From: CAUUFM01 sp041844335
Lineage (GTDB): Bacteria; Bacillota; Clostridia; Lachnospirales; Lachnospiraceae
Length of the DNA: 19,810 nucleotides
Direction: 5' to 3'
Assembly (NCBI GenBank): GCA_041844335.1
Contig: JBGZAX010000073.1
Location: forward strand, 1 to 19,810
In this document: positions 8,120-15,355 of the stretch, in pieces
How the letters are laid out: every line of letters starts with the position of its first letter
Position numbering within the stretch: the first letter of the stretch is position 1
The notes under the pieces: model-generated
What the model was told of the DNA's origin: nothing
Seen by the model: the letters and a program-made list of their open reading frames with translations, nothing else
The model's database searches: none
Made by a program: the position numbers and the translations under genes

Positions 8120-8910
8120 TACATCACCTTTGCATAACTGTTTTCATTCTTATATATGACATGAATACCTATAATTGATAATATACATCCGATCAAAAAC
8201 CATAAAATAATCAGCTTTCTGGCCGGTGTTTCGCAATATATCAGACTTTTTCTACATGAATCTATAAGACAGGCTATCGGGTTTGTCTTTAATAAAATAT
8301 TTCCGAATTTTTTCGGAACTCTTTTTTCTATGCTGTAAAATATACCCGTTAAATAAAACAAAAGCCTGAATCCGACATTTATAATGTTTTTCAAATCTTC
8401 CACAAAGACTCCGAAATGCAACATTATACAGGAAATTCCGAATGTTATCATAAACAGTGAAGCCATTATAGGAATAAAATATAAAATATTAAAGCTTATC
8501 GGCACCTTATAAAAAATCATCATTGCGAACACAATAATAAAAGAAATAAACATTTTTATCATCAGCTGGCAGAGATCACTAAGTAAAAGTATATGCTTGG
8601 GAATATAGACCTTTCCCACAATAGCACTGTTTCTTTGCACTGTTTTTATGCTGTTATTTATTCCCTTATTAAAAAAATTCCACATAGACAGACCGACAAA
8701 CACAAAAATTGCAAAATATTTCTCGCCCTTTCGAAATACCACAAGACCAACGAACATATAAATAAACATAAACAACAGAGGCTCTAAAACCCACCAAATC
8801 CAACCTAAATGCGAATTGGATACCTCCGATTTTAATGTCGCCTTTGCGGAATAAATAATAAATGAAAAATATTTTTTTATATCATTATAAACTCTCAGTA
8901 GCATTTTCAA
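8119..8910 (-). CDS. Polysaccharide ABC exporter permease (Wzm/TagG-like, ABC-2 type)
   Basis: Membrane subunit of the exporter that carries lipid-linked glycan across the membrane, pairing with the ATPase that follows. The 263-residue protein shows the family pattern: an amphipathic N-terminal region, SHLGWIWWVLEPLLFMFIY (interface helix into the first membrane segment), about six membrane helices, and an aromatic-rich segment before NPIACLIDSCR, a region conserved in ABC-2 exporters. TTG at 8910 sits 6 nt after AGGATAGGA; an in-frame ATG two codons later (8904) is equally possible. Either start lies inside the end of ftsH, giving an overlap of 20-26 nt, so translation is probably coupled to ftsH. 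That linkage of FtsH to a glycan exporter is unusual. Confidence 0.92.
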   Translation of the reverse strand: MKMLLRVYNDIKKYFSFIIYSAKATLKSEVSNSHLGWIWWVLEPLLFMFIYMFVGLVVFRKGEKYFAIFVFVGLSMWNFFNKGINNSIKTVQRNSAIVGKVYIPKHILLLSDLCQLMIKMFISFIIVFAMMIFYKVPISFNILYFIPIMASLFMITFGISCIMLHFGVFVEDLKNIINVGFRLLFYLTGIFYSIEKRVPKKFGNILLKTNPIACLIDSCRKSLIYCETPARKLIILWFLIGCILSIIGIHVIYKNENSYAKVM

Positions 8911-10756
8911 ATACAGTCCTATCCTTATTTTGTACCTCTCTAAAAAGCTGCATAAACTCTTTTCCGGTAATGGTTTCGTGCTTTATCAAATGTTCAGATA
9001 TAACATCAAGTGCCTCCCTGTTTTCATTCAGCAAATCTTTTGCTTGCTGATAGCACATCTTAAGATACTTGTTTATTTCTTCATCTACCGCTGCAGCTGT
9101 CACATCACTACATTCAAGGCTGGATCTGTTGTTTAAGTATTGATTTTCGGTTTTTGCAAGACCCATCATTCCGAATCTGTCACTCATTCCGAACCTTGTG
9201 ACCATGTTTTTAGCAATAGCTGTAGCTCTTTCTATGTCGTTTGCCGCACCTGTCGTTATTGTATTAAACACTATATCCTCCGCGGCTCGTCCGGCTAAAT
9301 ATTCTACTATTCTGTCATGGAGCTGATCCTTTGTATCAAGGAATTTTTCCTCCTCGGGAACGGTCATAGTGTAACCTAATGCGCCCATAGTCCTTGGCAC
9401 AATAGTGATCTTTTGTACGGGCTCACAGTTTTTTTGAACAGCCGCAGCCAAAGCATGTCCCACCTCATGAAAGGATACTATTCTGCGCTCTTCAATACTT
9501 AAAACCCTGTCCTTTTTTTCTTTTCCTACTAAAACAAGCTCCACCGCTGCAAACAGATCCTTTTGCGACACAAGGTTTCTCCTGTCTTTTACAGCTAAAA
9601 TTGCTGCCTCATTTACCATATTGGCAAGATCGGAGCCCACAGCCCCCGATGTCGCAAAGGCTATCTCTTTTAAATCAACGGTATCATCAATCTTTACATT
9701 ATTTGAGTGTACCTTTAATATAGCCTCTCTTCCCTTTTGATCAGGCTTATCAACTATTACTCTCCTGTCAAAACGTCCGGGACGAAGTAATGCCGGATCC
9801 AGGACTTCAGGAATATTGGTAGCCGCCAATACCAGCAGCCCCTTAGATGAATCAAATCCGTCCATTTCCGCAAGCAGCTGATTTAATGTCTGCTCCCTTT
9901 CATCATTTCCTCCGAACCTTGAGTCTCTGCTCTTTCCCACCGCATCTATCTCATCAATAAAAATTATACAGGGAGCACTCTTTTTAGCATCCTCAAACAG
10001 ATCTCTTACTCTGGATGCTCCGACACCTACAAACATCTCCACAAAAGATGAACCGGATAATGAATAAAACGGAACCTTCGCCTCTCCCGCCACAGCCTTT
10101 GCAAGCAGGGTTTTACCAGTTCCCGGAGGTCCCACCAACAGTACGCCTTTTGGAAGTTTAGCTCCTATTCCGGTATATTTTGTAGGATTATGCAGGAAAT
10201 CAACAACCTCTTGAAGAGATTCTTTAGCCTCGTCCTCTCCTGCAACATCATTAAAAGTAATGCCGGTGTCCTTTTGAACATATTCCTTTGCATTACTTTT
10301 TCCTATGCCGAAAACTCCTCCGCTTTTACCCGCTTTTCTAATTACCAGAAGAAAAATTCCATAAACCAAAAGCAACGGCAACAACAGGGTTATAATCTTT
10401 GAAATAAACTGCTCGGTAGGGTCAATTACCTGTCCGTCTATTTCCACCCCGTATCTGTCCAAGGTTTCATATAATCTGTCATCACCTATATTACTTGTAA
10501 AATAAGATATCCCTCTCTTCATTTCTTTTTCATCAGAGGGCTTTATCAAAATTCTTTCATTCTTTAATTTGACCGATTTCACAGCATTGTCACGAACCAT
10601 TTTCATAAATTCGGTATAGGTTATATGAATAGGATCCGTTGCCGATTTAAGCATATTATTTAAAAAACTCATGCATATTAAAAGACCCAGCAAAACAGCC
10701 ATAAAGGCAAGAATTTTATTATTGCGATTATTGTTATTCTCACTATTATTATCCAA
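8885..10756 (-). CDS. ftsH: ATP-dependent zinc metalloprotease FtsH
   Basis: Membrane-bound hexameric AAA+ protease that extracts and degrades misfolded or regulated membrane and cytosolic proteins. Its 623 residues are normal for the family. Order: membrane helix 1 (about 14-36), an extracytoplasmic domain, membrane helix 2 (about 117-140), the AAA module with Walker A GPPGTGKT (209-216), pore loop MFVGVGA, Walker B IIFIDEID with D268-E269, second region of homology AATNIPEVLDPALLRPGRFDRR, and the protease domain with zinc site HEVGH (430-434) and third ligand Asp507 in ANDIERA. All catalytic residues are present. The start is TTG (10756-10754): AAGGAG lies 11 nt upstream and no nearby ATG fits. 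It has its own promoter and is the first gene of a run leading into the glycan exporter. The Asn-rich N-terminus (first 13 residues) is a small oddity. Confidence 0.97.
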   Translation of the reverse strand: MDNNSENNNNRNNKILAFMAVLLGLLICMSFLNNMLKSATDPIHITYTEFMKMVRDNAVKSVKLKNERILIKPSDEKEMKRGISYFTSNIGDDRLYETLDRYGVEIDGQVIDPTEQFISKIITLLLPLLLVYGIFLLVIRKAGKSGGVFGIGKSNAKEYVQKDTGITFNDVAGEDEAKESLQEVVDFLHNPTKYTGIGAKLPKGVLLVGPPGTGKTLLAKAVAGEAKVPFYSLSGSSFVEMFVGVGASRVRDLFEDAKKSAPCIIFIDEIDAVGKSRDSRFGGNDEREQTLNQLLAEMDGFDSSKGLLVLAATNIPEVLDPALLRPGRFDRRVIVDKPDQKGREAILKVHSNNVKIDDTVDLKEIAFATSGAVGSDLANMVNEAAILAVKDRRNLVSQKDLFAAVELVLVGKEKKDRVLSIEERRIVSFHEVGHALAAAVQKNCEPVQKITIVPRTMGALGYTMTVPEEEKFLDTKDQLHDRIVEYLAGRAAEDIVFNTITTGAANDIERATAIAKNMVTRFGMSDRFGMMGLAKTENQYLNNRSSLECSDVTAAAVDEEINKYLKMCYQQAKDLLNENREALDVISEHLIKHETITGKEFMQLFREVQNKDRTVFENATESL

Positions 10757-10767
10757 TTTATTTTATT

Positions 10768-10773
10768 CTCCTT
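10768..10773 (-). promoter_or_regulatory. Ribosome-binding site of ftsH, long spacing to TTG
   Basis: AAGGAG on the minus strand is 11 nt from the TTG start of ftsH. Slightly long spacing plus TTG suggests deliberately modest translation; this is inference. Confidence 0.6.
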
Positions 10774-10812
10774 ATAAATTTCACAAATATCAAAGTTATG
10801 TCCAACTCTTAT

Positions 10813-10840
10813 ATTATATACATAAAGCAGTAAAGTTCAA
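10813..10840 (-). promoter_or_regulatory. Sigma-A-type promoter of ftsH
   Basis: On the minus strand, -35 TTGAAC (10835-10840), a 16-nt spacer and a perfect -10 TATAAT (10813-10818). Transcription would start near 10806, giving a leader of about 50 nt before ftsH. No CIRCE or CtsR-type operator is visible near it. Confidence 0.65.
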
Positions 10841-10913
10841 CACCTATTTTTTTAATATTCTTTATAAAGACAGCACAAATCTATCTCCAATATATATTTT
10901 TAAATAAAAGTTC

Positions 10914-10942
10914 TTGCATTTTACAAAAATTTGTAATATAAT
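10914..10942 (+). promoter_or_regulatory. Promoter of the tRNA-Pro gene
   Basis: Plus strand: -35 TTGCAT (10914-10919), 17-nt spacer, perfect -10 TATAAT (10937-10942). The tRNA begins 12 nt after the -10 box, so the predicted 5' leader is only a few nucleotides, as is common for single tRNA genes. It is divergent from the ftsH promoter about 75 bp away. Confidence 0.7.
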
Positions 10943-10954
10943 AGGTACGTTTTA

Positions 10955-11028
10955 CGGAGTGTGGCTCAGTTTGGTAGAGCGCAGCGTTCGGGACGCTGAG
11001 GTCGCAGGTTCAAATCCTGTCACTCCGA
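10955..11028 (+). tRNA. tRNA-Pro, anticodon CGG
   Basis: A full cloverleaf of 74 nt can be drawn. The acceptor stem CGGAGTG pairs with CACTCCG, followed by discriminator A at 11028; the D-stem is GCTC/GAGC; the anticodon stem is CAGCG/CGCTG around the loop TTCGGGA (U33, anticodon CGG, G37); the variable loop is 5 nt; the T-stem GCAGG/CCTGT encloses the TTCAAAT loop. The anticodon reads CCG (proline), and the body resembles bacterial tRNA-Pro. The 3' CCA is not encoded; a T-rich stretch follows at once and may help end transcription. It is the only plus-strand gene in the window, lying between rseP and ftsH. Confidence 0.95.
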
Positions 11029-11043
11029 TTTTTTATTTTAAAA

Positions 11044-12093
11044 TCATCTGATCAGTCTTACCACATCATTGAAAAGTATAATCACCGACAATCCCACAAT
11101 TATCATAAAGCCCACAGTCAAAACTCTCTCTTCTGTTTGGGGCTTTAATTTTTTACCCCTTAAGAGCTCTATTAGAATAAGAAAAAGCCTGCCTCCGTCA
11201 AACGCCGGAATAGGCAGCAAATTCATTATACCCAGGTTAACTGATATAAGACTTGCCAAATTCATAAGATTAAAAATAGCGTTGTCATTTATTTTTCCGT
11301 TTTCACCTTGAATAGCCCGCCCCACAACCGAAGAAATTCCGATAGGTCCCACCATATCAGACACGGATGCTTTATTTGTAACCAGCATTTTAAGACTGAT
11401 CGCAGTGGACTTTGCAAAATATGTCATCTCATAATATCCATTTAAAAGATTATCGAAAAAATTTCCCTTTACTCTCTCATAAGACATCTGTACGCCTATA
11501 AGATATCTGCCACTCTTTTCATCAAGCCTCGGAGTAAGCCTAATTGTCTGCTTTTTTCCATTCCTTATAATTCCTATATTTACGGGAGAATCTCCTCTAT
11601 AATCGGCTAAACTTAGGCTTACCGCAGACGAATTATGAATTTTATCATTATTTACGGAATAAATTATGTCGTTTTCTTTAATTCCCGCCTCCAAAGCCGG
11701 ACTGTTCTCTGTCAAAGCCGCAACAACAGGCATATTATAGCCCTTGATGCTTACCACTATAAATGACAGTATAAATGCCAGTATAAAGTTAAATAACGGA
11801 CCCGCAAATATCACGGTAAACCTTGCAAGTTTTCCCTTTGTAATAAAGGATTTTTCGTTTATTACATCAGCCTCGCTATCTTCCAGCATTCCCTCCATTT
11901 CACAGGCTCCCCCTAAAAGAACAGCCTTTATGGAATATCTGGTTTCTCCTTTTTTAAAAGATAAGAGTCTCGGACCGAAACCTATAGAAAATTCTCTTAC
12001 ACCTACCTTATTTAATTTTGCAAAAAGAAAATGCCCAAGCTCATGTATAAACACTATAAGGCTTATAACAAGTAAAGTAACAATAAAGCTCAT
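11044..12093 (-). CDS. rseP: RseP-like site-2 intramembrane metalloprotease
   Basis: Zinc protease that cuts membrane-embedded substrates, such as anti-sigma factors, membrane-bound regulators and remnant signal peptides. The 349-residue protein has the zinc motif FIHELGHFLFAK (HExxH) in the first membrane helix, GGACEMEGM, the central PDZ domain (about 125-205), and the second catalytic motif NLLPIPAFDGGRLF near the C-terminus, with about four membrane helices overall. The length suits single-PDZ Gram-positive members. ATG at 12093 is chosen because GGAGG (12104-12108) lies 10 nt upstream; the earlier in-frame ATG at 12102 is 1 nt from that site. It starts 2 nt after the dxr stop and ends uppS-cdsA-dxr-rseP, a conserved bacterial order. 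Downstream is the oppositely oriented tRNA-Pro. Confidence 0.95.
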   Translation of the reverse strand: MSFIVTLLVISLIVFIHELGHFLFAKLNKVGVREFSIGFGPRLLSFKKGETRYSIKAVLLGGACEMEGMLEDSEADVINEKSFITKGKLARFTVIFAGPLFNFILAFILSFIVVSIKGYNMPVVAALTENSPALEAGIKENDIIYSVNNDKIHNSSAVSLSLADYRGDSPVNIGIIRNGKKQTIRLTPRLDEKSGRYLIGVQMSYERVKGNFFDNLLNGYYEMTYFAKSTAISLKMLVTNKASVSDMVGPIGISSVVGRAIQGENGKINDNAIFNLMNLASLISVNLGIMNLLPIPAFDGGRLFLILIELLRGKKLKPQTEERVLTVGFMIIVGLSVIILFNDVVRLIR

Positions 12094-12095
12094 TC

Positions 12096-13232
12096 TCAGC
12101 ATTCCTCCCTTTTAAAGATTTTTTTCTCAATTTCTAAAATATCATCAATACTCGGATTTTTTATAACACTGTGTCTATCCATCTCATTTTTTATAATTCT
12201 CGGAATATCTAAAAATCCTATTTCTCTATTTAAAAACCTCTCTACCGCTATTTCATTGGCTGCATTAAATACAGTCGGCATACTTCCGCCGATTTTTGCA
12301 GCATCAAGCCCCAGATAAAAGCCGTCAAAAATATCCTTTCTCACCTCCGCAAAATCAAGCCTTGCAATTTTAATAAGGTCAAGCTTTTCTAAATTATTTC
12401 TTCTGTCATACTTATAAAGAGCATAGCTGATAGGGAGCAGCATACTTGTCACTCCAAGTTGAGCCTTTATCGCACCGTCATTATAACAGATGGCGGAATG
12501 AATTATACTCTGTCTATGTACCACAACTTTTATTCTATCTATCTCAATATCAAAGAGCCACTTAGCCTCCATCACTTCTAAAGCCTTATTAACCATAGTG
12601 GCAGAATCAACAGTTATTTTCTTACCCATACTCCAATTCGGATTCTGAAGAGCATCCTCTACTTTCACCTTTTCCAATTCATCTTTTCTTTTTTCAAAGA
12701 AAGGTCCTCCCGATGCAGTAATTATTATATGATCGATATTTTCCTTTTTTTCTCCCACAAAAGATTGTGCTATCGCACTATGCTCACTATCTATAGCGAA
12801 AATAGAAGAATTGGTTTTTTTCGCTAAAGGCATTAATATATGTCCTGTACATACAAGCGTTTCTTTATTTGCTATACCTATATCATGTCCCGATTCAACT
12901 ATAGCCATAGTAGCTCTTATGCCCTGCATACCCACCATCGCATTTATCGCCATATAATACTCTGTATTTCTAAGCAAATCAAATAATAGCTCAGTATCCG
13001 AAAAAATCTCACAAGAACTGTCTATTATACTGTTTTTTAGTTTATAAGCCGAATCCTTATTCTGTACATAGGCATATTGTGGCGAAAATTCATCTATCTG
13101 ATCCTTTAATAAATTAATGTTATTCTTAGCTGATAATAGTAAAACCTCAAAATTCTCATCTTTTTTAATTATTTCTAAAGTCTGTCTACCTATAGAGCCA
13201 GTAGAACCGAGCAGCATCAATCCCTTTTTCAT
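12096..13232 (-). CDS. dxr: 1-deoxy-D-xylulose-5-phosphate reductoisomerase
   Basis: Catalyses the NADPH-dependent conversion of 1-deoxy-D-xylulose 5-phosphate to 2-C-methyl-D-erythritol 4-phosphate, the committed step of the MEP isoprenoid pathway, in the cytoplasm. The 378 residues are full length. Visible motifs: the nucleotide-binding GSTGSIGRQT at the N-terminus, ANKETLVCTG, the metal-binding acidic motif DSEHSAIAQ, TASGGPFF, NWSMGKKITVDSATMVNKALEVMEA and VVHRQSIIHS. AGGGAG lies 5-6 nt before the ATG. It lies 26 nt after cdsA and 2 nt before rseP. The product feeds C5 units to UppS two genes upstream. The sequence shows an intact enzyme, with no sign of disruption. Confidence 0.97.
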   Translation of the reverse strand: MKKGLMLLGSTGSIGRQTLEIIKKDENFEVLLLSAKNNINLLKDQIDEFSPQYAYVQNKDSAYKLKNSIIDSSCEIFSDTELLFDLLRNTEYYMAINAMVGMQGIRATMAIVESGHDIGIANKETLVCTGHILMPLAKKTNSSIFAIDSEHSAIAQSFVGEKKENIDHIIITASGGPFFEKRKDELEKVKVEDALQNPNWSMGKKITVDSATMVNKALEVMEAKWLFDIEIDRIKVVVHRQSIIHSAICYNDGAIKAQLGVTSMLLPISYALYKYDRRNNLEKLDLIKIARLDFAEVRKDIFDGFYLGLDAAKIGGSMPTVFNAANEIAVERFLNREIGFLDIPRIIKNEMDRHSVIKNPSIDDILEIEKKIFKREEC

Positions 13233-13258
13233 AAAATCTCCCTAAATTATGGCTAAAA

Positions 13259-14071
13259 TTAAAATAACGACTCCAATGTCTTTAAGGTATAGTATACCAC
13301 CGGAGCTACAAAAATAACACTATCAAATCTATCCAATACACCGCCGTGCCCCGGAATTAAATTACTGTAATCCTTTATATTATACTTTCTCTTTATACCA
13401 GATGCAAACAAATCTCCATATATCGAAATAATAGCTGCACAAAATGACACAGCAGGATAAACATATATATACTTAAAATTCAAATATCCGAGCCTGTTAA
13501 AAATAACGGCATAAATCAAAGAAAGAACAGCAGCTCCCATGACTCCGCCTACAGCCCCCTCCACTGACTTTTTAGGACTTAGAACGGGAGCAAGCTTTTT
13601 CTTTCCTATTAACATTCCCACACAATACGCACAGGTATCTGCACCCCAGGAACCGAAAAATATCAGCCACACCGAAATAAAGCCGTTTTCTAAATTTCTT
13701 AGAACATATATATAGGAAAGCATCACAGGCAAATAAATAATACCTACAATTCCTAAGGTGATATCCTTTAACTCTATCTTAGGATATTTTATAACAAATA
13801 CAAAAGAAATAGCCAAAAATCCTATAACTACAGGCATTTGAAGTAATATGGAAAATCCGTTCATATATAAAATCACATAATAAGCCGATGCTGTAATTAA
13901 TCCTATAAACATAACGGTATTGGTACTCGGCTTATCTATTTTATATAGTTCTATCATACCCGCGACAGACAACAACAATAATATTAAGGCAAGCAGCACT
14001 CCGTTTTGACAAAGAGAAAAATATGCAATAATAAGCAGCACGGCTCCGCTTATTAATCTGGTCTTAAACAT
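13259..14071 (-). CDS. cdsA: Phosphatidate cytidylyltransferase (CDP-diacylglycerol synthase)
   Basis: Membrane enzyme that makes CDP-diacylglycerol from CTP and phosphatidic acid, the branch point for phospholipid synthesis. The 270-residue protein has about seven to eight membrane helices and the family signature towards the C-terminus: SWGADTCAY, SPKKSVEGAVGG, GDLFASGIKRKYNIKDYS and IPGHGGVLDRFDS, with the conserved Ser, Lys and Asp residues present. GGAGGGG lies 7 nt before the ATG, inside the end of uppS, and only 2 nt separate the two genes, implying coupled translation. Its place between uppS and dxr is the usual bacterial arrangement. Confidence 0.96.
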   Translation of the reverse strand: MFKTRLISGAVLLIIAYFSLCQNGVLLALILLLLSVAGMIELYKIDKPSTNTVMFIGLITASAYYVILYMNGFSILLQMPVVIGFLAISFVFVIKYPKIELKDITLGIVGIIYLPVMLSYIYVLRNLENGFISVWLIFFGSWGADTCAYCVGMLIGKKKLAPVLSPKKSVEGAVGGVMGAAVLSLIYAVIFNRLGYLNFKYIYVYPAVSFCAAIISIYGDLFASGIKRKYNIKDYSNLIPGHGGVLDRFDSVIFVAPVVYYTLKTLESLF

Positions 14072-14073
14072 TA

Positions 14074-14745
14074 CTATACCCCTCCAAATCTTCTATCCCT
14101 TAAACAATAGTCATCTACAGCCTTTTGTAAATCTTCGTCAAAAAATTCCGGCCAATACCTGTCAGTAAAATAAAATTCGCTATAGGCTGACTGCCAAATC
14201 AGAAAATTGGATATTCTTTGTTCTCCACCTGTTCTTATAATCAGATCGGGGTCCGGAATATCCCTTGTATCCAAGGCGGATTTGATTTCTTCTATTGTAA
14301 TATTGCTCTTATTTAAACTGTTTACCGCCCTTATTATCTCGTCCCGTCCTCCATAATTTATAGCTAAGGTTAATTGTAAACCGGTATTATTTTCAGTTTC
14401 TTTTTCTAAGTTCTCAATATTATTTATAAGCTTTTTGCTTAAGCCATTTCTGTTACCTATTACAAAAAATCTCATATTATTATTAAGCATCGGCTTTATG
14501 AACTTAACAAGATAGGTATTAAAAAGGCTCATAATCGTCTCCACCTCGACCTTGGGTCTTTTATAATTTTCAGTTGAAAAAGCGTAAAGTGTGAGATATT
14601 TAACACCTATTTTATCACAATATTTGCATATAGGCTCCACTCTTTTTGCACCCTCTATATGTCCAAAACTCCTGTCTCGACCCATTTTTTCAGCAAATCT
14701 TCCGTTGCCGTCCATAATTATAGCTATGTGTTCAGGTATTTGCAT
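14074..14745 (-). CDS. uppS: Undecaprenyl diphosphate synthase (cis-prenyltransferase)
   Basis: Cytoplasmic enzyme that extends farnesyl diphosphate with isopentenyl units to undecaprenyl diphosphate, precursor of the carrier for peptidoglycan and glycan synthesis. The 223 residues contain IAIIMDGNGRFAE with the catalytic Asp, the FSTENYKRPKVEV region, the INYGGRDEI motif and RTGGEQRISNFLIWQSAYSEFYF near the end. Two normally Trp positions (GNGRWA, STENWKRP) are Phe and Tyr here, conservative changes. ATG 14745 is taken as start: GGAG lies 6 nt upstream and the protein begins MQIPEHIAI as in relatives. A longer ATG start at 14775 would lie inside the terminator hairpin, so it is unlikely. It opens the uppS-cdsA-dxr-rseP block but sits just after an intrinsic terminator. 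Confidence 0.95.
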   Translation of the reverse strand: MQIPEHIAIIMDGNGRFAEKMGRDRSFGHIEGAKRVEPICKYCDKIGVKYLTLYAFSTENYKRPKVEVETIMSLFNTYLVKFIKPMLNNNMRFFVIGNRNGLSKKLINNIENLEKETENNTGLQLTLAINYGGRDEIIRAVNSLNKSNITIEEIKSALDTRDIPDPDLIIRTGGEQRISNFLIWQSAYSEFYFTDRYWPEFFDEDLQKAVDDYCLRDRRFGGV

Positions 14746-14751
14746 TTTCAT

Positions 14752-14755
14752 CTCC
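14752..14755 (-). promoter_or_regulatory. Ribosome-binding site fixing the uppS start
   Basis: GGAG, 6 nt before ATG 14745, supports the shorter uppS start and lies only 8 nt past the U-tract of the upstream terminator. Confidence 0.6.
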
Positions 14756-14763
14756 ATACATAT

Positions 14764-14790
14764 AAAAAACCCCACAGCATAATGTGGGGG
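14764..14790 (-). terminator. Intrinsic terminator after frr, before uppS
   Basis: On the minus strand CCCCACA, loop TTATGC, TGTGGGG, then six T residues: a seven-pair, mostly G-C stem with a canonical U-tract. The frr stop codon lies at 14798-14796, just upstream. The A-run on the other side makes it symmetrical enough to act in both directions, although nothing visible on the plus strand needs it. It would end the deoB-pyrH-frr transcript, or reduce read-through into uppS. Confidence 0.85.
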
Positions 14791-14795
14791 ATTTT

Positions 14796-15347
14796 TTATA
14801 CTGTCATTATTTCTTTAGATTTACTTTCCACATTCTTATCGACTTCTTCTACAAACTTATCTGTCATTTTTTGCATCTGATCTTCTAAATCCTTTATTAC
14901 ATCCTCAGAAACGTCCTCTTTAGACAGTTTTTTAATATGGTCGATAGCATCTCTTCTAATATTTCTAATAGCTACCTTTGCTTCCTCTCCCTTTTTCTTA
15001 ACATCTTTACTGAGTTCTTTTCTTCTCTGCTCCGTTAATTCCGGAAAGACAAGTCTTATCACCTTTCCGTCATTATTAGGCGTAATTCCTATTTCCGATG
15101 TTAATATAGCCTTTTCAATGGCTTTAATCGCTGTAGCATCCCAAGGCTGAATCTGTAATATTCTTGCCTCCGGAACATTTATTCCTGCCATTTGATTAAT
15201 AGGTGTCATTGTACCGTAATAATCCACCTTCACTCTGTCAAGTATTTTGGGATTGGCTCTTCCGGCTCTTATGGCATCCAGCTCTTCTTTCATATTAGCC
15301 ATAGTCTTATTCATCTTTTCCTCGTAAATTTTCAACCTATCGTCCAT
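14796..15347 (-). CDS. frr: Ribosome recycling factor
   Basis: Cytoplasmic factor that, with EF-G, splits post-termination ribosomes. The 183-residue protein is full length, with the hallmark RAGRANPKILDRV near residues 27-39, the domain II segment around INQMAGINVPEARILQI, ITPNNDGKVIRL, FPELTEQRRKEL and a long basic/acidic C-terminal helix. AGGAGG lies about 6 nt before the ATG and contains the last base of the pyrH stop. It directly follows pyrH, the near-universal pairing, and is followed at once by a terminator. Confidence 0.98.
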   Translation of the reverse strand: MDDRLKIYEEKMNKTMANMKEELDAIRAGRANPKILDRVKVDYYGTMTPINQMAGINVPEARILQIQPWDATAIKAIEKAILTSEIGITPNNDGKVIRLVFPELTEQRRKELSKDVKKKGEEAKVAIRNIRRDAIDHIKKLSKEDVSEDVIKDLEDQMQKMTDKFVEEVDKNVESKSKEIMTV

Positions 15348-15355
15348 AATTCCTC

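Noticed and set aside
5039..10756. Horizontally acquired glycan island
   Set aside because: No insertion sequences, direct repeats or integrase are visible, and codon and base use look like the neighbours; a tRNA lies nearby, but no repeat of its 3' end was found within the window.
11744..12115. 123-codon plus-strand open frame antisense to rseP
   Set aside because: It lies fully over the conserved rseP and dxr-end coding sequence, shows no recognisable domain and no good ribosome-binding site; it is a shadow of the minus-strand gene.
14746..14775. Longer uppS N-terminus starting MGFFICMEM
   Set aside because: The extra residues come from the terminator hairpin and U-tract, and a good ribosome-binding site supports ATG 14745.
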